DNA of 64,000 bases from Branchiostoma floridae (Eukaryota; Chordata; Leptocardii; Amphioxiformes; Branchiostomatidae). The notes beneath the pieces were generated by a model that was not told the origin of the DNA, made no database searches, and was given only the letters and a program-made list of their open reading frames with translations. The translations under genes and the position numbers were made by a program. Numbering within the stretch: position 1 is the first letter of the stretch; the number at the start of each line of letters is the position of its first letter. The stretch spans positions 3,604,706 through 3,668,705 of the forward strand of contig NC_049983.1 of assembly GCF_000003815.2 (NCBI RefSeq), in the 5' to 3' direction. This document shows, one piece after another, positions 34,744 to 45,972 of the stretch.

Positions 34744-36179
34744 TTAACGTCCTATCCGAGGGACTACCCTAGCCGAAGCTAGGTGCTCATTTTCACCTGA
34801 GTGAAGTGAGGAAACTCGAGTTAAGTGCCTTTCCCAAGGATTCGATGGCTACGAGACTCATTAAATAACTGAGAGGGCTTTAGAATAAGTTGTAATAACC
34901 TAAAATTTGATATGTAAAGTCATATGTTTTAGCTTGATTAAAAACGAAAATTTGATTTTCTTTTAAATTTTACGAAAATATTATTAGAATGATTTTCAAT
35001 CATCGATGCGATTCTTTCAATTTTGGAAATATGTACAATTATTTGCCTCATTTCTTAATAGCAAATTTGGTTATGAAAGAAACTATTAATAATATGATAT
35101 GCTACATCATAAATATTTGTAAAGGTTTACACAACTAGAGAGATATTCAGAAGGTTGAAATAATGTTAAAATATTTCCAAAGCAACAAATCTCTTAGACG
35201 AAATAATTACAACTAAGAAAAGTAAGGAATAGGAAACATTTGCAGGTAATGACAATGACAACCCTCTCGTTGAAACCTGTATCTCATTCAATTACAAGAA
35301 TTTACGCAACATTTCAGAAATATAGACATGAAAATGACATATCCTGGCTCTAAAACAAACAAAGAAATCAGCCATTTTGCTTTTTGTAAAGTATACAGTG
35401 CAAAGACCTTATATTTACTTGATTAGTAGATATATAAATGATAATAAATTACTAATGAATTATTATCATTATTAATTATAATAAATCAATAATAATGCTA
35501 ATTATCAATAACACTTCATGAGAGTACTCTGAAGATAAAGAAGCACGTTAAGCCGCAGATCTTATACCATAACAACCCAAAGGTGAAAAATAATGGAAGA
35601 AAAAATTGAAAATGTCATATGCTCAATCATGAATATTTGCAAAGGTTTACGCAACTGGACAAATATTTAAAGGTTAAAAAATTACGTTGAAATATTTCTG
35701 AAGCATCAAATCTCTTAGACAAAAATAATTACTAAGAAATGAACATAAAACATTTTGCAGTTAATGACAATTACAACCCGCTTCGGACTGTGAACGAAAA
35801 AGCTACATTTCAGAAATTTACACATGCTGTCTCGTGATAATGATATGTTCCGACTCTGAAACAAACAAACCACACAGTCGCTTCTTGTGAACTATACAGT
35901 GCAAATACCTTATTTTTACTTGAGTAGTCATTGGTACTTCTTGAGATTAGTCTGAAGATAAGGAAGCACGTTTAGGCGCAGCTCTTATACAATAACAACC
36001 CCCGGGTACTAGAAACTTCATTTCCATGATCCAGTGCTCTAAGGGTACGGACATGACACTGCCAAATTATTAGTCTGGTAAATGATCGCAGTGTACGCAT
36101 AGACGCCGCCACAGTCGGTTGTGTTGTGTAGAGCTTGTTACGTGCATATACGAAGAATTATTGTTACAACTAAGAAAAG

Positions 36180-36330
36180 GAGCTCTCAGCCGACCGACAG
36201 CAGCGTACGGAGTCCTGTGGTTAACGGCCCTTCGTCCGGAGTAAGAAGCTGTAAGTTCGAATCCCGGCTGTATCGCTCACGCGCTTGGCACTCTGCTGGA
36301 AAACGTTACAGCGTTTAGCCAGAGCCTAAA
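36180..36330 (+). repeat. tRNA-derived SINE-like element, right arm
   Basis: Box A-like GTGGTTAACGGCC at about 36217 and box B AAGTTCGAATCCC at about 36253, then TTGGCACTCTGCTGGAAAACG. Mirror of 30500-30660, upstream of the right LRR gene. Confidence 0.55.
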
Positions 36331-36473
36331 TTTGATTTTGGTCGCCAAGACATCCAGGAGGGATTTCCCCTGCACAATAAGCCTGCAACTACTGTATCTA
36401 GAGTCTAAATCTTCTCTGTTAATACATTTTCGATGAGCTAAATCAGATTGAGATCTCTTTCTTTCTTCACAGC

Positions 36474-36526
36474 TCGTTTCTGATGTTTAAAGACGTGCGG
36501 AACACGTACACAGACGTCAACTGCAG
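36474..36526 (+). promoter_or_regulatory. Candidate 5' exon of right LRR gene
   Basis: Acceptor-like CTTCACAG, then an exon-like block ending GTCAACTGCAG, then donor GTAAGTG. It is conserved with its borders in the left arm. If spliced to the acceptor at about 36682 (CCTGGAAATAG), the frame of this copy stays open into the receptor, unlike the left copy. Confidence 0.45.
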
Positions 36527-36774
36527 GTAAGTGACGAATCATTACTTAGCCTGAATGCCAGACCCTCGATCTCAATAATATCTATCGGGTAACTCAGCGG
36601 GGTCTGATTCAGAATTTCCTCGGGTAGCATGTTGGCCCTGGAGCCAAGTAGTTTGCTTGTGTAAGTCCTGGAAATAGTTCGGCAACCAGACTTGTCGTTA
36701 TTCGAATGAAAGGATTAAATAGAGTACGACTGAACAGAATGTATGCCAGAGGTGGTGTGAGGGAGAATGCTGCC

Positions 36775-39700
36775 ATGTTGATGTTGCTTCTCTTAGCTAC
36801 GGCCTGTGCAGCTACAAGTAGCCCGCATTTTCATCCGTGTAGCAAGGCCGAATGGCAAGAATGTATGTCTGGCAAAAGTAAGGCAGGTTTCAACACTCGG
36901 ACGCCTAGTCTATCCACATGCCTCATATGTGAGGTCCCGAATGAGGCTGTTACCACAGGAAGTCCATTTTCTTTCTTTGCTAGGGTCCAACATATTGCCA
37001 TTAGGGGATACCCATTCCACATCCTGTCGGCAAAGAGCTTGACGATGCTACACCATTCTGTGGTCAACACTTTGGTTTTGATAGATACAAGTATTACTGA
37101 CATAGAGAACGATACATTCTCTGGGGTTTCCGATCTCTACAAACTGTTCCTAGATTCGAACAGGTTAACACGTGTGAAGCAGACCTGGTTCACTGGGTTG
37201 GAGAGTCTTTTGGCTCTGGTCTTGTCCAACAACAACATCAAAGATATAGAGCCAGGAAGCTTCGAACACCTGTCCAGCCTACATATGTTGGATCTAGATA
37301 ACAATCTGTTACAGGTTGTGGACTCTGCCTGGCTTTTTGGACTGGAAGGCAGCTTGATCATGAACCTAAGTTCAAATGCAATAAATAGCATTTCTACTGA
37401 GTCATTTCAACACCTACAATTTTGGACCTTAGACCTGAGTGGCAATGCTCTGTCATGTTTGGATGAATCAGTGTTTCTGGGACAGACATCGTTGTCAAGG
37501 CTCCATATCAGTAGTGGTATGTTGGCATCTGTCCATGATGCAGAGCCACATGGAATGATGTGGAGCCTACACCGGTTACGCCATCTAGGCAGGAGGGCAG
37601 TAACATTGGTTGTTGAGGTGCCACAATTCATCTTCTGTGTCAGACACAATGCTAATGAATTCTCATTTGGATGGGTGTTTGACTCATCGGACAGTGTGCC
37701 TCGCAACGTCGATTTGGGAAGTGTCAACCCTGGCAAGTCTTGTGGCGCTTTGCCTCTGGGTCATTCTCTTAGCACGATCTTCATCCAGACTCCTGCAGTT
37801 GTCTTAGTTGCTGACGGCTCTCTGGGAGACAAACCGGTCCCCAATACGCTTGAGCAATGCAGACGAGTTTGGGAATACGATGGGGGCATATCACTGAGCC
37901 TTGAGGGACACTCAATCTTCCGATTAGTTTCTATGGCCAAAGGGAATACAAGCTTTGAAGGTGTTGCGATGTCGTTTTTCCAGGCACATGTCCCAAACAC
38001 ACGCACAACCACAGAGTCTGGATGCAACCCAAACAACAACACCCATGGCAATGCAAAAAGCATCACCTGCATTCTCCTCACCAAAGATGAACATGCCGAC
38101 TTATTCTTTAGCGTTCACCAGAGTCAACGTCAGACACACACTACAGCAAAGACTTACAAAAGAGATACTGAAAACTCCAGCAGCCTGACAAACTACACTG
38201 AATATATGAAACATGACTACACATCTACAGAAAGGGGAAACACCTTTACACCGCAATTACATACCACACCTAGAGCAGAAGTACCACCACCCCCAGACCA
38301 TGGTCTCATATCAGTTGTTGTCTCGGCAGTGTCCATTCTGGTCCTGTTGTCCTTTGTATTGTTGGCATTAAAGCTGCGCTCAGCACATTTTAACGCCGAT
38401 GATGTAAGAGCCAGCGACAATGAAGACATTTTCACAATTCCAGCTCCGGTTGCCTTTCCTGGTTTGATCAGGTCAGCTTCTGTCCCTACATGTTCGAGAG
38501 AGGTGATGTCGGATGACGTAGCCTCCTGTAGGTCATTGCCCGCTGTCCTGCATTCCGTCCAGCCTACTTACTGCGAGATCTCAGATGACGTAGCGATTGC
38601 TCAGAGGCCTTTGCCTGGTCTCCCTAACACATACTGGGAGATTCCAGATGACGCAGATTCTGGCGTAGTACGGTCAGCTTCTCTACCTGCAGTAACGTGC
38701 ACACGTGGGAGCGCCGAAGACGATGCATCATCCTGTAGGTCATTGCCGGCAGTGCTGTCCTTCGAGCCCGCCTACAGTGAGATCCTAGATCACATAGCAG
38801 CCGCACAGCGCCCCTTGCCTGTTCTCCCGCGCACATACAGGGAGTTCCTAGATCAAGAAGTCACTTCAAAGCGCCCCCTGCCTTCCTCACGACATAACTA
38901 CAGTCAGATTCCAGATGATGAGGAGAGCGGACCCATACTTTTCTATGATGATGTTGCCGAGTTTTCGTGTCGTGTCCTTGGCAATAGGGGGCGGCTGCAG
39001 AATCGACGGGCAGCCCGTAATAACACTACAACTACAAGGAGACACACGGTTATAAGACCCGTCGCCACATATGGAACGTCTGAAGGGACCAAGGCCCAGA
39101 TTAACAACGTTTATAGAAACGCCTCCGAAGTCAAGGGTATAAGGGCCCGTAGACAGTTGAGGACAGCTTTGGTTTCCCAGCCTTCTGACCAAGGTTTGAG
39201 GACCTACGTCAACGTCACAGATGCAGTTCTGTCAAAGGGTCGACACGTCACTGATGCTGACATCGCCTTCCTCGCATCGCCTGATGCCTATTGTACTATG
39301 GGGATCCTACGCGAGGAAACCCATAGCACACCGCGACGTCCCTCTCTCCCCCTAGTCACACTTCCTAACACCTACTGGCCATGGGAGATATTAGGGGAGA
39401 ACACTTCTGGCACACCAAGGTGTGCCTCCCTTCCCCTAGCCACACCGCCTAACACCTACTGGCCATGGGAGATTCCAATAGAGGAAACCTGCAACACATC
39501 AAGGCGTGCCTCCCTTCCCCTAGTCACACTGCCTAACACCTACTGGCCATGGGAGATACCATGTAAGGAAACCCATAACACACCAAGGCGTGCCTCCCTT
39601 CCCCTAGTCACACTGCCTAACACCTACTGGCCATGGGAGATTCCAATAGAGGAAACCTGCAACACATCAAGGCGTGCCTCCCTTCCCCTAGTCACACTGC

Positions 39701-40383
39701 CTAACACCTACTGGCCATGGGAGATTCCAATAGAGGAAACCTACAACACATCAAGGCGTGCCTCCCTTCCCCTAGTCACACTGCCTAACACCTACTGGCC
39801 ATGGGAGATACCATGTAAGGAAACCCATAACACACCAAGGCGTGCCTCCCTTCCCCTAGTCACACCGCCTAACACCTACTGGCCGTGGGCGATATCAGGG
39901 GAGGGGGACCCTTACACTCCACGGCGTGCCTCCCTTCCCCTAGCCACACTGCCTAACACCTACTGGCCATGGGAGATACCATGTAAGGGAACCCATAACA
40001 CATCAAGGCGTGGCTTCCTTCCCCTAGCCACACTGCCTAACACCTACTGGCCATGGGAGATACCATGTAAGGGAACCCATAACACATCAAGGCGTGGCTC
40101 CCTTCCCCTAGTCACACTGCCTAACACCTACTGGCCATGGGAGATACCATGTAAGGGAGCCCATAACACACCAAGGCGTGCCTCCCTTCCCCTAGTCACA
40201 CTGCCTAACACCTACTGGCCATGGGAGATACCATGTAAGGGAGCCCATAACACACCAAGGCGTGCCTCGCTTCTCCTAGTCACACCGCCTAACACCTACT
40301 GGCCGTGGGCGATATCAGGGGAGGGGGACCCTTACACTCCACGGCGTGCATCCCTTCCCCTAGTCACACTGCCTAACACCTAA
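36775..40383 (+). CDS. LRR single-pass transmembrane receptor with repeat-rich signalling tail (right copy, about 1202 aa)
   Basis: Paralogue of the gene at 26539-30060, divergent from it. I start at the ATG at 36775, which gives a clean signal peptide (MLMLLLLATACAATSS). The frame also opens at an ATG at 36706, but the position homologous to the left gene's ATG is GTG here. LRRs at residues 88-245 include LALVLSNNNIKDI, which is shortened in the left copy. Transmembrane helix at about 510-535 (SVVVSAVSILVLLSFVLLAL region). The tail has PTYCEIS, NTYWEIPDD, PAYSEIL, RTYREFL and HNYSQIPDD (about 597-708), RPLPGLP and RPLPVLP, then 28-residue units to the end. The stop is TAA where all other units have TAC (Tyr). 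The same frame continues for a further unit-like stretch after it, so the end is a recent truncation. Likely plasma-membrane signalling receptor; ligand unknown. Confidence 0.85.
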   Translation: MLMLLLLATACAATSSPHFHPCSKAEWQECMSGKSKAGFNTRTPSLSTCLICEVPNEAVTTGSPFSFFARVQHIAIRGYPFHILSAKSLTMLHHSVVNTLVLIDTSITDIENDTFSGVSDLYKLFLDSNRLTRVKQTWFTGLESLLALVLSNNNIKDIEPGSFEHLSSLHMLDLDNNLLQVVDSAWLFGLEGSLIMNLSSNAINSISTESFQHLQFWTLDLSGNALSCLDESVFLGQTSLSRLHISSGMLASVHDAEPHGMMWSLHRLRHLGRRAVTLVVEVPQFIFCVRHNANEFSFGWVFDSSDSVPRNVDLGSVNPGKSCGALPLGHSLSTIFIQTPAVVLVADGSLGDKPVPNTLEQCRRVWEYDGGISLSLEGHSIFRLVSMAKGNTSFEGVAMSFFQAHVPNTRTTTESGCNPNNNTHGNAKSITCILLTKDEHADLFFSVHQSQRQTHTTAKTYKRDTENSSSLTNYTEYMKHDYTSTERGNTFTPQLHTTPRAEVPPPPDHGLISVVVSAVSILVLLSFVLLALKLRSAHFNADDVRASDNEDIFTIPAPVAFPGLIRSASVPTCSREVMSDDVASCRSLPAVLHSVQPTYCEISDDVAIAQRPLPGLPNTYWEIPDDADSGVVRSASLPAVTCTRGSAEDDASSCRSLPAVLSFEPAYSEILDHIAAAQRPLPVLPRTYREFLDQEVTSKRPLPSSRHNYSQIPDDEESGPILFYDDVAEFSCRVLGNRGRLQNRRAARNNTTTTRRHTVIRPVATYGTSEGTKAQINNVYRNASEVKGIRARRQLRTALVSQPSDQGLRTYVNVTDAVLSKGRHVTDADIAFLASPDAYCTMGILREETHSTPRRPSLPLVTLPNTYWPWEILGENTSGTPRCASLPLATPPNTYWPWEIPIEETCNTSRRASLPLVTLPNTYWPWEIPCKETHNTPRRASLPLVTLPNTYWPWEIPIEETCNTSRRASLPLVTLPNTYWPWEIPIEETYNTSRRASLPLVTLPNTYWPWEIPCKETHNTPRRASLPLVTPPNTYWPWAISGEGDPYTPRRASLPLATLPNTYWPWEIPCKGTHNTSRRGFLPLATLPNTYWPWEIPCKGTHNTSRRGSLPLVTLPNTYWPWEIPCKGAHNTPRRASLPLVTLPNTYWPWEIPCKGAHNTPRRASLLLVTPPNTYWPWAISGEGDPYTPRRASLPLVTLPNT

Positions 40384-40440
40384 TGGCCAGGGGAGATGCC
40401 AGGAGAGGGAACCCCTAACACACCATATCCAATAACTCTC
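39325..40440 (+). repeat. 84-bp coding tandem array, right receptor (13 units)
   Basis: Units read RRASLPLVTLPNTYWPWEI followed by a variable linker: PIEETCNTS, PCKETHNTP, PCKGTHNTS, PCKGAHNTP or SGEGDPYTP. The linkers differ as a group from the SGEEVRNTP linker of the left gene. Serine-motif variants are RCASLP, RRGFLP and RRASLL. The last unit is cut by the TAA at 40381-40383 and continues untranslated. Confidence 0.95.
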
Positions 40441-40514
40441 AGTCAATATGTATGACTTAAAACCTCTAACCGCCAACATTACAATTTCAGGATTCAGAAA
40501 TGACAATTTTCAAA

Positions 40515-40520
40515 AATAAA
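40515..40520 (+). terminator. Polyadenylation signal of right LRR gene
   Basis: AATAAA 132 bases after the TAA, the first in the 3' flank. Confidence 0.5.
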
Positions 40521-43239
40521 TACCTTCGTTGGGCAGTGTTGTTGATGGGAAAATATTTGCCTCTCCAATTTTCTTTTTCAAGATGCATTGTATTGGACGT
40601 TTAAATTTACAGGACAGTCAAAAATATTCAACGTATCTGAGGAAACCCGGTCTTTTGTTACTGATGGTTCAGATTGCAAATTTACATGAATGTTCATTTA
40701 AAAAATGCTAAAATCACACTTTTCGTGCAGTGCCAATAGAAAGCAAACGTAGTGGCCATTTTGTCAACAGGAGGCTGAGAGATGATGTTGCTTTCTCTTG
40801 TTTAATACACAGACGGTATTGTCCTTTTTTGAATAAAACTCTATTTAATTACGATTCTTGATTAACAGTTACATGTGCAGCAAGTGTTCATGCACAATTA
40901 CAAGCCAGATCTTGAACATGCTAATTACAAATACGCCACGAAAGATGGAGGATGCGATCTAAAACGTTTGCCCGTCTCCAAAATTACTGCTTTTGGCGTA
41001 CGTCTTCTTGCAAATTTCTATACAAATATGTAAAAAAAAGGAGTCAAAGCGTTTCTGACTTGAAGAGTTGTGGTGTCTCTAGAAACCAACCAGACGAAAT
41101 AAAATACTCTACGCCATGGTCTCTCAATCCTTCCAAAGGCCGAGCGATTGACCAGAAAGCCTTTGCAATGCCATCTACGTCAAAAGTAACATTATTGCAC
41201 AAAATTTTCTTTTACTTTTGTATGCCGGGTACTTTATCATATTCTTTATGCATTTATTACTAGATCTCAAACCTCGTGAAAGATTGGGGTTTTTAAAACT
41301 TCTTGTTTCATCTTGTCTTATTTTGCATAATTGGTATTGAATGATGACCTTCTGTGCGGAATTCATATCTTCATTATCATCATCAAAATCATGAATTATG
41401 AAAAAAATCCGTTAAAAATTACCTATATTTGCATTTAATCGTGTGCAAAATATAATTATAATATATAAATATAATAAAGGTATACAGCTCGATTTTTCCA
41501 TGTGGTGATAATTCACCGGGGCTGAAAAAGCATTCTAATAAGAAAAATTGTAACTATTTTTTCTTCTTTTATCATTTGGTAATTAAGAAAGTTTGAGTAT
41601 GATTCATTCAGCTGTAAAATTCTGTATATAGATACGCTCCCATGTTGCAACAAAAGGCTGAATGGCATGTTAGTTGCTTTATAGTATTTTTTGTGTTAAT
41701 GAATCTGATGCAATTGAATTTATGCAGTTACCTTTTTTAATCTAGTTGCCATATGTAAATTGATTGCCATATGTAAATTGAAACTAACTGAAATGACAAG
41801 GGATCCACGCCTTCATACCATCACCACCTATACAAATTATGCACTGTGTGTTTTTGTCATTAATTACATGTTTGTGCAAATGTGGCCATCTTTTTGTTAA
41901 CAATATTAGTGAATTGAGTCTCCTCCACCAAACACTAGAACTTGGCAATCTTATCTTAATTTGATAGCACTTTTTATCATTTATGCAAAAGAGTTTATAA
42001 TTTTCATAATTCATATTCAATGCCATGATGTTTGTCATTTGCCACGATTGAACAATACCTCATTCAGTATGCAAATTTGTCATCATTAGCATATTTCCTA
42101 TCCACCAATGGACTTCTCTTTCTCTGTCACAAAGGCCTGAGGTTCAATTGGTCTTATTCTGGTTTATACAATTTCCTTAACTATATAAGTTAGATTCTGA
42201 TTGGAATGATTACCACTTATTTTTTACTACCATTAACCACCATATTAAACGCAAATCATCTACATAACAAATAGTACGAAGATCTGTCGGCTCAATATTG
42301 AGTTTTTTTCTTTCAAAATCTGAAACTAAATTGGCTCCTGCGGTACCAAAAAGCCGCCAGAGGGCCAAACCTACACCACTTACTCTCTTATGAAAAAAGT
42401 ATTTACAATTGAAATCACAACCATATCTTGTACAGAACTGTGGATATCCACCGCAGTACCGCAATAAGCTGCTATTTGGCCCAACATCTAAACATTTCAG
42501 GGTCTTAAGACCTACTCACGTACCAAATACAATCGATATAGGCTGTCCATCTACAAATATGCATACATATATACATGCATATACATATACAAATGTACAT
42601 GCACACAAACGCAACCGAAAACATTACCTTCTGAACAAGTGTATTTAGGCTGAGTGAGTTGGTTGTGGAATCATTTTGATCAATAATATGATATGTAAAT
42701 CAAGTTAATCCAACATATGTCCGTTAATCAGATTAACGTGTGTGTGGTAAAATTCATGTGTGTATGATTATAGGGCAAATGAAGTGATGTGTACATGAAT
42801 CCAGCAGTACATTTGCACATTACATGCAATAATGAAGGAACCACAATCTAAACTTAGTGATACCTAACGAACCTTTAACTAGCCCGCCTCAATTACGTAA
42901 CAATGTATATTACTTAGCCCAATAAATGAACCAGAACACTGTACATATAATGGATGTATCAGAAATGCATGCCGGTGATTCCATATCGGACAGACATTGC
43001 ATGTAGAAAGCTAGAGTCTACTTATAAAGGATAGGAATTGAAGGGGAGGTGGTGTAGTATTGGTGGTATAAAATTTCTAGTAACAGTGTTATTTCACGTT
43101 AGTGAAGATCTTACCTTGCCCTCTATAGAGGGCAATTTGGATTGAAGTTCATATGCCACATGTCAGATGTCGGTAGTTTTTTTTTTTTATAGAACACCTA
43201 ATTTTAAAAACGAATGCGAATATAACTTTGATTATATTG
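40521..43239. other. 3' flank of right LRR gene
   Basis: Noncoding mirror of about 22660-26500. It contains a dispersed repeat (about 42300-42460, with GGGCCAAACCTACACCACTT) related to 50430-50540, and a (CATA)n-rich stretch at about 42560-42600. No gene seen. Confidence 0.45.
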
Positions 43240-44640
43240 AAAAAAGATGAAAGTCGGAACAAAGGTAAATCTACATACTAGGAGACTTAAATGTGGACTG
43301 GAAGAGAACACCAGATGTATCAAATACACTACATGATAGGATACAAAGCTGCGGTGTATAACAGTTAGTTGACCAACTAGAACTGTGAACCAACGAGAGC
43401 TGTAAACCGAGAACTATCAGTTGTGGCATCTTACATTGATCTAGTATTCACCTAGGCAAGACAACAATACGTACAGTTAGCGTCTCAAAACACGACGATG
43501 TTTATACCAAAGGCAATGGTCCAAGCAGCAGGGCAAAGAAAAGTGCTCAAAAGAAAATGAAATATTTTCACGACGGGAGCATCGCTTTCTGAAATGAAAG
43601 AGGCACCATGGCTGTTGCTGTGTAACTTTTAAGTTGTTTACCAGGCGACTGAGATGTTAACTGACGTCAGCATTATACATGTGCCCCACGTGACAGAAAT
43701 GTTAGAGCAAGCTCACTCTTGACCTACTTACTGCCATCAAGTAGCCGATGGAGATGAGAAATGAGGCCAAAAGAGGAACGCCCAAACAACTGGACTGGTA
43801 CCAGAAAGAGCTGTGTACTGCAACCAAATGAACCAAATGAAAATCAGTAACTCGCAAAGGCTCCGGTCTACAGAGACATGTTGTTGTTGTTGTTGTTGTT
43901 GTTATTGAAGCATACAATGGAAACCCGAAAGAGACATGGAATACAATCAAATTCCTCCTTGGAAGAAAGCACACTCAAGGAACGGGTACCGGATCTCATG
44001 ATGGGCAAAAGACCAGATTCTTGACTTACAAAGTCTTTTGCAACAGGAACAATTCCAGCAAGACAGCTAGCTGTAAGGCATTGCCGGACAAAACTATCAC
44101 CCAGTGTGCGTCTCCGGAAATGGAGACGCACAGGGTGGGAAATTATAGCAACGGGCAGATGTTGTTTGGAACCACAATTTTACATTATTTTCATCAATGA
44201 CATGTCCAGCACTCTGGAGAAGGGGATCTGAATCTTATTCTGTATGCTGACGACAGTACAGTACTTTTAGGTGTACTCACTTCACAGGTCATAAGAATAA
44301 AGCCTCAGGGTGGATTTGAAATGCGTAGCAGAAACCTGAGGAATACTTCTTCGATGTGAAGATACTAGGCAAAGAGCGAGCGAGAGTTGCTTTTTAACAA
44401 AACTTCCCTACACCTGAAAAAAAAAACTTGATGAGACTGAGAATCCTCACGAGGATAGACAAAGACTAAAAGATACAAGAGAGAGCTCCGGAAATATCAG
44501 GACAGGCAAGCGGGTAAATGGCGCAGGGCACGGATAAAAGGAACTCAACAGTCACCGATTGAGGTCGAGGATACGGATTCGAATCATCAAAGATTATAAC
44601 ATATTGACCGTTACGGCAAAGGAAAAAACTTTGATTGACG
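43240..44640 (+). pseudogene. Degenerate LINE in right arm
   Basis: Plus-strand mirror of the left-arm LINE. GDLNVDWKRTPDVS (endonuclease motif) lies at about 43283. VSVSKHDD is at about 43480; LDWYQKELC and GNPKETWNTIKFLLGRKHT follow at about 43790-43970. ILYADDSTVLLGV (RT catalytic YADD) is at about 44237. There is a (TTG)n run at 43880-43904, with stops throughout. It is dead, and forms the outer part of the duplicated segment. Confidence 0.75.
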
Positions 44641-45940
44641 TACCGGGAGGTAAGGGGTTAAGAAGAAAACTGAATGCGGAGTAATAAGTGTCATGAATAA
44701 AGGCCAGTTTGTTAAGTCTTCTCTGTTCAGCAAGCGGAAAACAAGACAAGATTATCTATTGCAATACTTCAAGCATGTAGTCATATTCCAGATATATGTA
44801 ATGCAATGTAATTTACAATAGATGTAACAGCGGATATATATACCGAATTCAAGTTTCCAAACTTTTGTGTTAGTTTGATTTTGTTTTGCCACGTCTATGT
44901 GGATAGACTGAGTACTACTGTCGTTCACCCGCAATACTATTAATAAGCTATTATATTAATGTTTGTAATGGCTTATTAATACCGAAGCTAGAGTTATAGA
45001 CGTGTACTTTTTGTGTTTTACCGTTATGATTTTAGCGATGAAACAAAAAAAGTTAAATTTTCATGATTTCTTTAGGTTCAATTTTTCATACTGTACCTTT
45101 ATGAAAGCGGTCATCCACTCTACAGCAAAAACAATGAATAAAGCACCATTAGTGAGGGGAACACTTTGTGTGTGCTTTTGTTTTACACTAATTTTCTGAA
45201 CGATGCCTTATGATATTATTCAGAAATTATTTGGCGACTATTGACCTAAAGAACTTGCTATAAGTCTACCAGTCAGGACGTTTGTAAGGCATAATACTAC
45301 AGGTAAAACTTTAAACAGTACAGCAAAGCTATATACAACGGTCGTTACCTTACGTTTCTAATGAGTCGTATATCCCTTGAAACTTGTGATGAATTTCATC
45401 AGATTGACTTCACGTAATCAAACAAAAAGACACGAGCTGTCATTTATGCCTAGATCTCTGTTGTACAATACGAAATAATCTACTTCATGTGCTCTACTGC
45501 GTGAAACTGGCTCCTATACAACTGTAGCTTTTAACTACCTGTAATCTCGTATCTGTTCTGTAACTTTTTAATATAATTTTATCATTTGTATTTCATCTTG
45601 TGTATTTATCAGTAGGTGATTGCTTTTACCTGTACTGTAATACAATTTAAACCCTTGCGTGAACCTCGCAATATAGCCTATCAGGCTGCGATATCGATGA
45701 GTTTCGTTTGAAATAAACCTTGAAAACTTGAATCAAATTCATTGTTTTCTTAGATCTGGCCATGGATAGTACTGGACTTGTAAAAGCTCCGTGTATTCCG
45801 TTAGATCAGAATGTATTCCTTGAAGTTAGTTTTATTTAATACTTCGGAAACACCCTTTAAAGCATTGAGGTCGTCTGTGTGAATCAAAATTGGCCCCTAG
45901 GAGTTCAAGAGATAACTGCAGACGTAATAGCAATTTTAAT

Positions 45941-45972
45941 TGCAGCATGTGTGTTAAAACACACATGCTGCA
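45941..45972. repeat. Perfect 15-bp hairpin with 2-nt loop
   Basis: TGCAGCATGTGTGTT, then AA, then its exact reverse complement. It lies in the outermost block of the right arm. The left arm has no such hairpin at the matching place (only AACTGCAAAAAGG), so it was inserted or arose here. Confidence 0.85.

Noticed and set aside
36205-36275. Functional tRNA gene
   Set aside because: Box A and box B resemble Pol III signals, but acceptor-stem pairing is lacking and the element is one of several dispersed copies. It is SINE-like.
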